A stretch of DNA of 23,305 nt. It comes from Apostichopus parvimensis (taxonomy: Eukaryota > Echinodermata > Holothuroidea > Aspidochirotida > Stichopodidae). Each line of letters begins with the position of its first letter. Position 1 is the first letter of the stretch. Below, in pieces: positions 9,401 to 18,600 of the stretch. The notes under the pieces are model-generated. The model saw only the letters and a list, made by a program, of their open reading frames with translations. It did no database searches and was not told where the DNA came from. Made by a program: the position numbers and the translations under genes. The stretch lies in NCBI GenBank assembly GCA_000934455.1, contig KN894389.1:1-23305 (forward strand). The letters run 5' to 3'.

Positions 9401-12252
9401 TTTGATGTTGGTACATTATAGTATAATGGAGGATAATTGAGTACATAGTGAACAGTGCTGTACATGCAGGCTGATATTCACTATGTTATACTGTACAGTA
9501 TCACCTACACTTAAGAAAACAATTTTTCTAAAAGTAGCATTCTGCATAATTTGGTGATTACTTTTGTAAAACCTATGGTAAAATACTCATGTGCGTGCAA
9601 TTTTGACCAATGTTTTCACCAAGTGAAGGTTAATGAGCCAATACGTGAATGCATTTGATTAGATTTCCAACATTTTATTAACAAAATTTTCTCACAATAG
9701 TAGAAATTACTGTACATTTCCAAGAGAAAAACTGGAAAACCTGTTTTATGATATTTTGCAGTACTTATTATCTCACTGTTTGGAATACAACTAGACTATG
9801 GTAGTTAAGCTAATGAGCTACTGTAAATTGTAATGAGAATTCAGTGCAAAATTAATCAAAACCAAACCAAGTACAGTAGCTGCTTAAAGCTATTAGTAAA
9901 CTTCACACTCAGTAACCAAATAACAAGAACTTTATATCATGTAGCATTCATGATTACTAAACTGTTTAAACTAACACAATTTCAATGGACAGCAGCAAGA
10001 GTGCCCATGTCATGCAGTAGTAAATCCTTGACAATTTGGCTTCAGTTATGTTCTCTGTAGTACCAAATACTACATTAGATCAACCCACAACTCAGTCCCT
10101 AAACATGATTTCAAACAAAAGAAAGAAATTCACCAGAATAAGATCTATACTTCAAAAACGGTAGATTCAGAAGGAAGAGGTGAAGACCCAGAGGATGGTC
10201 AATTGTGCTAAATTGTTACCAGTTATTAAGCTAGGTTGATGTGAATGTGCAATAGTAGAGTGGGAGACAGGTAAGAGACGAACACAGTAAGAATGGCTGT
10301 TTCCTAAATTAATTTATGTTGTATTGTTCCAAGTTTACATTGTACATTCATAAAACACAAACTCAATAAATGGCAGCCCAGGGAAAAACAATTATCACTG
10401 GCAAATGACATGCAAATTTCATCACACAATAAAAAAAAATAAGGTATCCATGTCATCACTTTGAATTTGTATTCTTGATGACAAGACTATAAATTCTCTC
10501 TTGTTCTATACAGCCCTTGGCAATTAAATGTATTCTTTCAATGCTTCATTCCTTTCTGAGTAGGCAATTGAATAAACTCTGTGGGAAATCTCTCTTCCCA
10601 GTTTTCCTTACAGACTCATAAGGAAGCAAATGTAACTTACTTAATTTAACACACAAGGAAACAATTACAGTACTTCTATAATAATGTTAATAGATGTTTT
10701 GTGACATATATGGAGTGACAGACTGTACACAATTATGCAACATTTTGCATGTAAGGTACAGTTACAGTTGATGGGGAAGTGTTTGGAGGCAGTTAAGGAA
10801 TGAGTACATTATATTATCAGATACTCATCTCAGTTTGTGAAGTTGTGCCAAAAGCAGGTCACACCATTTTATCACATTTTTGTACTACTTTGTAGAGTCC
10901 TTATATCTGCTGATACACTGGATGTAACATTATGCAGGTATTCTTTACAGTAGGCTAGTACAGGTACTAAAGCACTTTGATGCCTGTGCCACATGCCAAT
11001 ATGTTGAGTGTAATGTTAATTTTCCAACAGCCAAATCTGTTCTTTAATCATGACTTTTTTTTCTTTTTTTTTACAGAAAAATTTTTCAATTTAACTCAAC
11101 AGAGAAAAGCTTGGTTAACCTGAATATACAACATTGTTTGCATAATACCGAAAATTGAAAATTGATACCAATGAGACCACTTGTTAATGAGACGCTTGTA
11201 CAATGCTAATGAGACATGTGTACAATTCCATTGAGAACGAATCAAGTCCCAACCTGATACAACAGTATGATCCTTGAACATTATACATCGTTAAAGGACA
11301 TCATTAAAGGAATAATGAAAGGCAGGGATCAAAGACAATTCATATTATTCGGGTCGAGTTAGTTTTCAGGTCGAGTTAGTATAGTTCGAGTCACTCCAAG
11401 ATTAATGTATTTCGTCTAGTTACAGAGTTATTGAAAATTCATAATCATGGACGTTAAATATGAATCTAAGAGATTGCCTTCGGTCAGCTTGCAGCTTTGA
11501 AAGCCAATGATGGCTTCTTCGCGAGTTCTTGCTTGCAGGAGGATCTAAAATACATACATACATTATTCAGTAACCTCAAAACTCTCTAATATTCAATTTT
11601 AAAGTTAACCGCTTCCTATTTGACTGAATACCCTCGCTTTGAAAATTGGCTCTTAAAGCCTCATAACAATGCAATAAACCGCCATTGATTACATAATATG
11701 CTTGAAATTCCATATTGATGTCAGAGAGGAACAATTCAATCGAGCAGCAGCGCTTTCTTCGTACAAACGCTGTACTAAAGCACAATCAGTAAACAACAAT
11801 TTCATTAGAATTTCTCATAATTCAAGAAATTACCAAGTAACACTCCATGTTTTAGAATATTACTCTTTTAGAACTCTTTCATTTACATTTACAGAGCAGC
11901 CCTTTGTGTACAGAACAGCTTCTTAAATATAGAAAATAGTAACAACATTGAATATTACTTAAGAGGTCATGCTCCAATTCAAACATTACCTTTTGCCTTT
12001 AAAGTAGACAGGGCGTTGAACCATACCATGTTATTGTCTGTTTTACCTCAAATTTCTAAGCAGGTCTGCAGGAGCCGTGCCTTGCATTCTGAGCACGCAT
12101 ACCATATTCATGATTGTTAGTGAAGGATAGTACACTTGTTGAAATCAAAATCAACAAAATCAACAAAGTCAACAAAATCAACAATCATAATCGCCTACCT
12201 GTTGTTGGATTTCATTTTCTGGTCCACCGCCACTGTCATTTGCCAAATCCAT
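263..12252 (-). CDS. PKN: Protein kinase N (PKN), N-terminal part of gene, four exons, incomplete at left edge
   Basis: The joined coding exons 12252-12199, 9123-8790, 2501-2205 and 417-263 give 280 residues with matching phases (0, 1, 1, 0). Residues about 37-115 form HR1a, 146-210 HR1b and 240-280 the start of HR1c. The strings [24 protein letters not shown] and FRIEELRHH are close to vertebrate PKN1/PKN2. PKN proteins are cytoplasmic AGC-family serine/threonine kinases. Their antiparallel coiled-coil HR1 repeats bind active Rho/Rac GTPases and relieve autoinhibition; a C2-like region and kinase domain follow, here outside the window. The gene is divergently oriented to HMCES. Invertebrates often have a single PKN gene, so I do not assign 1, 2 or 3. 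PKN identity is strong; exact transcript structure upstream of HR1a is less certain. Confidence 0.9.
418..2204 (-). other. PKN intron between HR1b and HR1c exons
   Basis: The region is bounded by the GTGAGA donor and TTCTGACAG acceptor. It holds one copy of the ~250-bp dispersed repeat (968-1217) and otherwise AT-rich sequence without recognisable genes. Open frames here are short and unsupported. Confidence 0.85.
968..1217. repeat. Dispersed ~250-bp repeat, copy 1
   Basis: The sequence from GTGGATGGGAAAAA to GAGGAACGAAG aligns over its whole length with 5291-5541 in the same orientation. Shared blocks include AAAATAACGATC, CACTTTGGATGGT, GAATGAGAAGGAAGGGC, GACATTCTAGGCA and GGAGACAGGTAAGCGAGGAA. 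Divergence looks like 15-20 percent with small indels, as expected for an old interspersed element. No terminal inverted repeats or target duplication are obvious. Confidence 0.85.
2205..2501 (-). CDS. PKN: PKN exon encoding HR1b (Rho-binding repeat 2)
   Basis: The acceptor CTGTGCACAG precedes 2501 and the donor TCAG|GTGAGA follows 2205. The exon completes Gly130, encodes residues 131-228 and leaves phase 1. Landmarks are [40 protein letters not shown] and [20 protein letters not shown], followed by a Gly/Glu-rich linker. This is the best-conserved segment in the window and identifies the gene as PKN on its own. Compared with human PKN1/2 the turn between the two HR1b helices is several residues shorter (YKDRDKMF in place of a YSNGS..KDRKLL-type turn). 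The long open frame on the other strand here is a shadow of this exon. Confidence 0.95.
4081..4520. repeat. Tandem repeat, ~133-143 bp unit, three and a part copies
   Basis: The block ACAGGTAATTC(A/T)GTAGTTCC recurs at 4081, 4224 and 4357, and in diverged form at 4495, so the spacing is 143, 133 and 138 bp. Units 1 and 2 share long near-identical runs (ACTTGGGTTTCTGGTATC, ACATCCATGCGGTT, CACTAGGTCGAAACACTTAC, GGTGGGAGAGAACAGG). Unit 2 lacks a 10-bp segment (TTACTTACAT) that unit 1 has. A decayed fragment may continue at 4610-4690 (AAGCTGTTTACTAACATTCC, TATGTCGGTTTT). The open frame across it on the minus strand is a by-product of the repetition. Confidence 0.92.
4775..5265 (-). repeat. Echinoderm-like interspersed repeat, minus orientation
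   Basis: Reverse-complemented, this region carries the family's recurring order: GTAACTC..., GGATAAACTT, a GTGGA(C/T)CCA block, CTTATTGAGT(G/A)CAAGGA, and GGAGGTCAAAGGTCATTTGAG. Several sub-units of roughly 100-150 bp follow one another (4795-4870, 4885-4960, 5040-5090, 5185-5260). The family resembles repeats I associate with echinoderm introns. Boundaries are approximate and no coding capacity is visible. Confidence 0.65.
5291..5541. repeat. Dispersed ~250-bp repeat, copy 2
   Basis: It is collinear with 968-1217. It is flanked on both sides by pieces of the minus-oriented echinoderm-like repeat, which suggests this element inserted into, or is a module of, that repeat. The minus strand is open across most of it, but the corresponding frame in copy 1 is interrupted by a stop, so I do not treat it as a gene. 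Confidence 0.85.
5620..5800 (-). repeat. Echinoderm-like interspersed repeat, minus orientation
   Basis: The reverse complement contains GTGAGTTCAAGAATCCTATT, then GTCAATATAGGTCAAAGTCT and TATGATAACTCGAG. These are the same blocks in the same order as the plus-strand copies at 20.7-21.1 kb. Confidence 0.65.
8465..8615 (-). repeat. Echinoderm-like interspersed repeat fragment, minus orientation
   Basis: The reverse complement reads GATAACTCCATGATGGTTCA, then TGAGAACAAGAACCCTATTA, GGTGGAGGTCA and GAGGTCAGCAGAGG. This matches the family core. It lies about 200 bp from the HR1a exon donor. Confidence 0.6.
8790..9123 (-). CDS. PKN: PKN exon encoding HR1a (Rho-binding repeat 1)
   Basis: The acceptor TTGAACAG precedes 9123 and the donor G|GTTCGT follows 8790. 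The exon contributes residues 19-129 plus the first base of Gly130. It begins [12 protein letters not shown] and continues through [39 protein letters not shown] and [14 protein letters not shown]. This matches the HR1a antiparallel coiled coil of PKN, including the KxKxxAE motif and the ELNAH end of helix 2. The usual KEGAEN is KDAAER here, a Gly-to-Ala change at the helix-1 motif. A proline/threonine-rich linker ([13 protein letters not shown]) closes the exon, as in other PKNs. The donor has T at +3, weaker than consensus. Confidence 0.93.
10120..10290. repeat. Dispersed ~250-bp repeat, diverged copy 3
   Basis: Blocks resembling copies 1 and 2 occur in the same order: TTCAGAAGGAAGAGGTGAAGA, a GTCAATTGTGCTAAATTGTT block, TTACCAG, and GGGAGACAGGTAAGAGACGAAC. 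The alignment is shorter and poorer than between copies 1 and 2, and the 5' part is uncertain. Confidence 0.55.
12141..12186. repeat. Short tandem repeat, 9-bp unit TCAACAAAA
   Basis: About four imperfect copies of (A)TCAACAAA(A/G) occur, ending about 12 bp from the donor of the PKN start exon. On the transcribed strand it is a TTTTGTTGA-type, U-rich tract just inside the intron. Confidence 0.85.
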
Positions 12253-12326
12253 GTTGTTAAATGAAACTGGTTCTGCCCTTTATGAAACAATGGTCTCTTT
12301 GGCCACCAGCCTTATGGCTTTAGATT
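12199..12326 (-). CDS. PKN: PKN exon with 5'UTR and start codon (18 residues)
   Basis: On the minus strand an acceptor (CTTAACTGCAG, ending at 12327) opens this exon. The ATG is at 12252-12250 and encodes [18 protein letters not shown], then a CAG|GTAGGC donor follows 12199. An in-frame TAA lies upstream of the ATG, which supports it as the true start. It splices in phase 0 to the HR1a exon, whose first codon is also phase 0. The presence of an acceptor implies at least one further non-coding 5' exon upstream, somewhere above 12.33 kb, which I could not locate. The short acidic/polar N-terminus is not conserved in the family, so the call rests on position, splice sites and phase. Confidence 0.62.
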
Positions 12327-15300
12327 CTGCAGTTAAGAAATGAGATTATTTTCATAATTTAAATTTATCAAACAACTGATGCTACAAACATGCTAACTGA
12401 AAATGTCTACTTACAGGTAGATAAAGCACCATGAAATTCATTATCAAGTAATTTGTCAAATCAGTAATTCCTACATCACATATGTAACGTGGGCATAGAA
12501 AGTGTATAAAAAGTTTGAAATTTCAAAAGAATAGCTCTAGGTAAAAAATTACTAAGGCCTTGATATTGCAACTGACACAGGTTACTCTTTCATAGTGGTA
12601 TATGGTTACCACTTATAGTAATCACTTAAAATTCTTCATGTGTGAACTCTTTTCCAAACTTTGAAAGGAAAACAGAAAGAGACCAATGTTAAAGCATGGT
12701 TTTTCAAAACAAGGCAACAAATTGGAATTCTTATTAACCTGCCATAAAATATTTCAGTTTCATATACAACTTTCTATCTTCTTACAGCATTGAAAGCAAA
12801 ACTGAACTCTTAATGCAAGCCTTGGCTGGATAAAGGCATGGCCCACTGACTGTAAAGGACAAGCAAACTTATATGAACAAACCCAAGAAAACATTACACA
12901 ATGTTCATCAAGTAGCACTGTTTCTAGTATAAAAAGATTTGAAAGCCTCACATAGTCAGACCTATCAAACAAACCACCGACTACCAAACTCCCTGATACA
13001 AACACTAATTTTAAAAACCTTAGTTGTTTGGTTTTTCTTGGCACTAAACCTGTTATGATATTAGTAGCCTAAATAATGTTGAAAATAATCATTGATCATA
13101 GCAAGAGGAGAAAACTTCATGGTTTTTGACATTATTCAGTTACTATCATAAATTTAACTTGTTTGCGGTGCAAATTGACTAAGACATCAAAGAAAATGGC
13201 TCACCACTCTGGGTATTGTAATAGAAAAACAACAAAGTTTTAAAGGGTGTGAAGACTTGCGCACAAAAAACGTCTAATACCGGTAATCTGACCTAGTTTC
13301 GAATGAGGTGTAACAGAAGTGTTAGACACCACCATCGATCCCAGAAAATACACACACATGCTTGCTACCGTCTGTAATTAGACACTAGTGTACAGTCAGT
13401 AAATACAGCTGCAGTCAATACCCACAGCACAGTGTATATGATACAGCGATGGACATCTCAGGTCCAGCTAAAGATAACAAGGTATCACATTCCATTACTG
13501 TCTGCATTTCGTAGCGACACGAACAAAATGTCACTTGCAAGCAAAGGAAAGTTAACTTTTTCAGAGCGTGGCACGCAGTTTGGGGCGAGTCTTCAATGCC
13601 TTTAAACTGTTAAGTCATGGTTAATGCATTATTAAGAGAAACTCAATCATTTAAATTATGTGAAAAAAAAGCATCTTACATGGGCTATGCAAAACAACTT
13701 TAGTCTGGAGCTCACAGTTCAAATTTAAAGCACTGGGTGACCTGAAGGCCAATTTGTGTGCCTCAATACCAAACTTGAACTATAAATGACTACAAAGCTA
13801 TCACATTTTGGTTACAGAATGCCTCATAATGGGATGACAGTAAATGAGTGCAGTTAAGTTCCCCTAACTCAGACTTTGCCATTGGGTCTCTTACTCAACT
13901 CAACTGTTGGTGTAAGCCTAGATTTCCTAGGCCTAGGAGAGGCCTATACTAACAAACCTGTTCTGAACACACCTCATTAATTCACCACCTAAGTTGAGAT
14001 CCTCAACATTAAATGCCACAATAGGATATATTATTTCCCTGATATCTGTCTGACAAGGACATTTTATCAACTACAAGATTGCATTGATCAGCAAAGTTTT
14101 AAATTTAATATGTATGAGGCAAACATTACCACTTATATTTACTTGCATCCAAAAATGTGTGAAAAGTTGTTTCAGCCAACTTTTGCAAATACGGGTTGGA
14201 AAGTACTGGCACTTTCCATAAGCTATTTCAAACAGGTAAGTTTCATATGTTAATGATACAATTTACCTAAGCATATCCATGAAAAAGCATTTTATAGCTG
14301 TATTTGAAGAGTCTTGTCAAAAATAATTCAGTTTTTACAACCAAAGAGGCCATTGGGTGCTAGTCTGAATGGACCGTGTTTAAATGGCAAATTTATGTGT
14401 AGAATTATATTACGGATGGTGTTGTTCTCAACTAATTGTAAGAAGTGTTAGGTGTCAGGACTGACTGCCTGTTGAATTGAAATAGTATTTCTGTAAACTT
14501 ACATTCGTTCATTTAAATGTTAAATTGCAGCAACACTTGGCAATGTTAAGAAGTCCTGCTACCATCATAAGTCGTAACTCGAAAAAGGGTGACTCTTTAT
14601 TATGGCTGTCTTAAAGTATCCAAACTTCTTTATGTTGGCTTTTTCCCTGAAGGATAAATCCAAATATTCCTGTGGCATAATTTGTTTACATGAAAATTAA
14701 CATGTTGAAGTGGTGACTACTTTGATGTTAGGCTACTGTATCTGAACAACTAAAATAGGCCAAAGATTTTTGTATCCCTACAAGGAGTTATTTAAACATA
14801 ATTGACTTAATTGTTATTAATGTGTTTGTTAACTAAATAGAGGCAAGGATCACAACTACATCATGACGGTCGTGGTACTGACAATACTCATTTACTGGCT
14901 GAAAGGGTGGGTGCGGCTAGTACTGCAAAGTGTAACTTAGTCTGCGCCAACACTTTAGGATAGGCCTAGCCTAATACTAGTTTGGTTAGCCTGACCAAAG
15001 ACACTAACGTTGGGAGTGTAATACAAAGTTATAACGATAAACTACTTCAAAATAGTTACTAGGTCTAGCACAAATGTTTTTTTTGGATAACTTTATAAAC
15101 CTTTAAAACAGATTAATCACTCCATATCCATGAAGACACAGTTTGAATATTCAAAACTTTCCCAGAGTTATTGTTAGCAAGTCGTACCAACATTTCACAA
15201 AGCTAGACCTGTATTACTTATAACTAGTTGTTGTACACAGTGGCGAAGGGCATGAAAAGCAATACAGTCAAAGCACGTATATTAGGACTAGCCTAATTAC

Positions 15301-15650
15301 AGTGTGTGACAACAGTATACAGAACCGTCAAACATACATATCACGTGATCATTTCCGCATTCACCGTTTTGCGAAAGGTCATTCTCAATTCCTCTACGGA
15401 GGAGGACTAGCTGCATGCACAAACTTGTTACTGAATGCTGCCCTACCAGAGAGGTCCTACATTGTAGTCAAAAGAACAGACTGGTGGCAGCGGCAGTTGA
15501 GAAACATTTAATTTTCATATTTTTGGTCAGATTGCACACTGGCCGAAGGAAACAAAGTTTTGTTGTTAATGTGATACTATTCTTGGTGTGTCTACTGAGC
15601 ATTATTACTGGATTGAAAAAGTTGGGGTAACCAGTAACACTAACACCATC
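12327..15650. other. Region between the divergent PKN and HMCES genes
   Basis: About 3.3 kb separate the two start exons. It must contain the non-coding first exon(s) and promoter of PKN, and the HMCES promoter and 5'UTR. CpG is locally less depleted at 13260-13600 and 15320-15560, which makes these the better promoter candidates. Features seen are a CCTAGGCCTAGG palindrome near 13927 and plus-strand splice-like signals at 12786 and 14176-14236. I see no conserved protein here. Confidence 0.6.
15342..15347. promoter_or_regulatory. Candidate E-box CACGTG in HMCES upstream region
   Basis: CACGTG sits inside a 10-bp palindrome ATCACGTGAT about 300 bp upstream of the HMCES start codon. bHLH-zipper factors of the USF/MITF/TFEB type bind this core. 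Only the motif and its location support it; such a 6-mer also occurs by chance. Confidence 0.3.
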
Positions 15651-15670
15651 ATGTGCGGTAGGACAGCCTG
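15651..15670 (+). CDS. HMCES: HMCES exon 1 coding part (MCGRTA + split Cys)
   Basis: Twenty coding bases from the ATG end in ...GCCTG|GTAAGT, a perfect donor, leaving phase 2. MCGR is the invariant SRAP N-terminus. The start cannot lie elsewhere, because Cys2 must become the N-terminal residue. The non-coding part of the exon extends upstream by an unknown length. Confidence 0.93.
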
Positions 15671-18600
15671 GTAAGTGAATAAACCCTGACAGTTTGCTTG
15701 GTCAACCGTCTTGGCTATGATACTAGCAATAACGGCAATTTTGCTCAGTTAATTGTATGGTTTCAGGCTTCATGCAGCTATGTGACTTGTGAGCTCATCG
15801 ATCGATGGTTTGATCAGATTCCGGCAGTACTACTAGAAAGAATTATTCCTGTAAAGGTCGGGAGGAATAGGCCTACTTGTAAAGGTCCGGAGCCAAACTG
15901 CTTGAAGCAAAGAAAAATTTCCCAAACTTTGCGCATGTGTTCCAGTTTACTGTATAATTCTGCTAATTGGGTGGAATAATCCACAAAAAAAGTCTTATAA
16001 CATACAAACTTCATGTTTTCTTGTTTCACTGTGGCAATTTTGGCCATTCCCATGAAGGCTTCGTATATTAAATTGGCAATTGAAAAAGTGGTAACAATTT
16101 GAGGTATGACTATGAGTTCAGCAACTACACCTGTCAATAATTCCAGCTACATATTTTAAGGGACATGCCAAGTTACTGCACACCATCATACAGAACGTGT
16201 AGCTGATATTAGCCATTAATGCCTATTAACCAGATTGGACAGTTTTTCCTATCACACTGCTATACACATGTGTATAGCTTATAGGCAAAGAGAATACAGT
16301 ACCTGGACATGTTGATCATGGACATTGCTTTGCATTTGGGGCACACATTTCAAACAACTTTGCAAAGAGGAGTGACATTTGTTTGTTTCAACATCTGCTT
16401 AGTATATAAGGGATATATAAGGGATATATTTATAAGGGTAAGGGACATCATTGACATGAAAAGTTACTCTAGCCTAAACTCAGCTGAGTTTGGCTTTAAA
16501 GTTTGGCTACGCACCTAGGTGCGTAGCCAAGGGGGTTGGGGGCGAAGGGGGCGACCGCCCTCTCCCCCTTGAGCATATATTTATGATATTTGCTAGTAAT
16601 TCCAAATAAAAAAATGTTAGATGCAACTTACAAGGCCTGGGAAGTGCCATTTCCAGCAATCTGGGAGGCATTTTGGGCCAAAATTTCCTTGTACGCTTCG
16701 CGCCAACCAATGGTGGCGCTACCCTTAGATAGTTAGCCTACAGGCTTCCCCCCTCCCTTGGCAAATTTCTCGCTATGCGACTGAGCCTAATGTTACATTG
16801 TTCTCGGCAAACAATGTCATTAATTCATAAAGGCCTAGCTCAAGTAGTCAAGTTCTTAACTATACTTCCTGGAGAATTGAGGCCATATAGAATACAGGGC
16901 CACTGCAGAGAAGAATCCTAGAATCCGGATGCATGGATGCCTAGTCAATACTGTCTGAACATAATATTCAATTTGTTTTTGGTCAAGCTGCTGTGGTCTT
17001 CAAGAACATTACCAAAAACATAGGCACACTGTACTGTGATTTAAAGGTATACACAAGAGATAGACAACATTCTGCCTATTTTTCTCTCACACATTAACAG
17101 CTTTGTCAGGGGCTTATTTACCTAGTAAACCTGTTGCACCACGACCTAATGACCCTTCATCAAAACAAAGGAAGGTTAACCAATGGGAATCATTAATCTA
17201 AGCAGGCCGACAGAGTCATTCCAGGGAAATGTCATTGCTACAGGCATCATCCAGTACATTATAGCACCATGAAGGGACACAAAGGGAAGTTATATTACAG
17301 AGCCTATTGTAGCCATGGGGCTACATTTGCATAGCTTTCACAATTCTTGTTTAAACTAAGATATATATTGCAACTTTGCAATGTGCACAAACTTTAGCAT
17401 CTTTATGCACTACTTGATTGCATAATTTACCAGCTATTCATCCATGATCATGTTATTGTTCTGTCTGTTTTACTAATTAGTACCCTTGATCCCAACCAGC
17501 TGAGACAAGCTTGTACATACACAAACAGACAGGGGCAAAGCAAACAGCCAAGATGGAGAAGACATGGCAATGATGGAGGAGGAGGACATCAATCAACCAA
17601 AGAACAAACTGGTAACCATGACAACAAAAGGAAAAGAAAGTATTTCCCATCATACAATACTGCTCCTCAGGCTTTGACGTAAGTTCAAAAGCCTTTTTGT
17701 GATTGAATTCTTTTGTTTTTTGATTCAACGGTGTGCATAATTGTCGTTTGAAATAAAAAATAAAATATGTTGAAGTACTTCATATTCATCTCAGAGATGA
17801 CTGATAATTCAACAAAATTTCATGAACTACAGCCAAGGTGCAATTCTAGGACTATATGAAATACCTTTGACAGTATTTTTCCTCATTTACCTTTTACTTG
17901 GTCAAGTTAACATTCCTCTGCTCTGACCTATAATAACTTTTGACTCAGCCACAGACACGTTGGCAGGGAATAAGTTAGTGTTCAAATTTTGTGTAGCAGT
18001 TTGAAGTCTCTGTAGTTTGTGTCTTATTGAAGTACTGTGGTTCCTGTGTAAAAAGAAAACTGTTCTACATCTTTAGGCTTGTATATTAATTGACAGTTTG
18101 CACAGCACTTTTGTGATAAGATATTGGATAAAGTTTTGCCTGGTTGGTTAAATTTCTGCAGAAAGAGTACATGTTGGAATAAATGAGATAAGAGGTGCTT
18201 GATATGGAACTTTTACATATCAGTATGTTACCAAATTTAAGTTACCAATTATTAGAAATAACTGTTTTGCAGTTTATTGTGTTTTCATATTGTTATAACT
18301 GAGATGCTGAGCAGGTGACTCCATGAATAAATAAGCTTTGGTTATAGATTTGCTAAGGAACATATATTGCTTATTCATCTGTAAGTGTTAAACACAATTT
18401 TGCCACATTTATTTTTCTTTTAACCACACTGTTCACAAAATGTCTGTTCAGCAAGTTACTGTAATGATAGCCATAAGTTGACAGTATTAATAGGTCTATT
18501 CTACCATCATTGAAATAATAATGGTTATTCTTTGTTCAGATGGCATTTTGACTGAGTGTTTTAATATGTATATTTGTTGCAGACCAGTGCTTGTGTCATC

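Larger units (their letters stand above)
9124..12198 (-). other. PKN intron between start exon and HR1a exon
   Basis: The intron is bounded by CAG|GTAGGC and TTGAACAG. It contains a diverged copy of the dispersed repeat (about 10120-10290), a poly-T tract near 11055-11071 and a short microsatellite next to the donor. An exon-like minus-strand segment at 11430-11544 is treated under findings. Nothing else is recognisable. Confidence 0.75.
15671..17480 (+). other. HMCES intron 1 (1.8 kb)
   Basis: The intron runs from GTAAGT to TTTTACTAATTAG. It carries the 20-bp palindrome at 16259-16278, an ATAAGGGATAT-type minirepeat at 16399-16445, the 28-bp palindrome at 16503-16530 and the GC-rich element that follows. 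A 15-bp direct repeat (TGTAAAGGTCGGGAG / TGTAAAGGTCCGGAG) is at 15850 and 15878. I see no coding exon; open frames in it lack homology I recognise. Confidence 0.85.

Noticed and set aside
12760-13044. 94-codon minus-strand open frame
   Set aside because: No homology recognised, no convincing splice sites on that strand, and composition like random AT-rich sequence. A plus-strand reading after the strong acceptor at 12786 hits stops in all frames.
13449-13481. Plus-strand ATG with MDISGPAKDNK followed by AAG|GTATCA
   Set aside because: Looks like a possible first exon, but there is no compatible downstream plus-strand exon and the donor is weak. The resemblance to a start exon is probably chance.
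15415-15630. 71-codon plus-strand open frame just upstream of HMCES, hydrophobic C-terminus
   Set aside because: It lies in the HMCES 5'UTR/promoter area, ends before the ATG in a different frame and resembles no protein. It might at most be an upstream ORF.
15814-16137. 107-codon minus-strand open frame in HMCES intron 1
   Set aside because: It is antisense inside an intron, with no recognisable domain and no supporting splice signals.
16507-16710. 67-codon minus-strand frame, Arg/Pro-rich
   Set aside because: It is a translation of the GC-rich interspersed element, not a gene.
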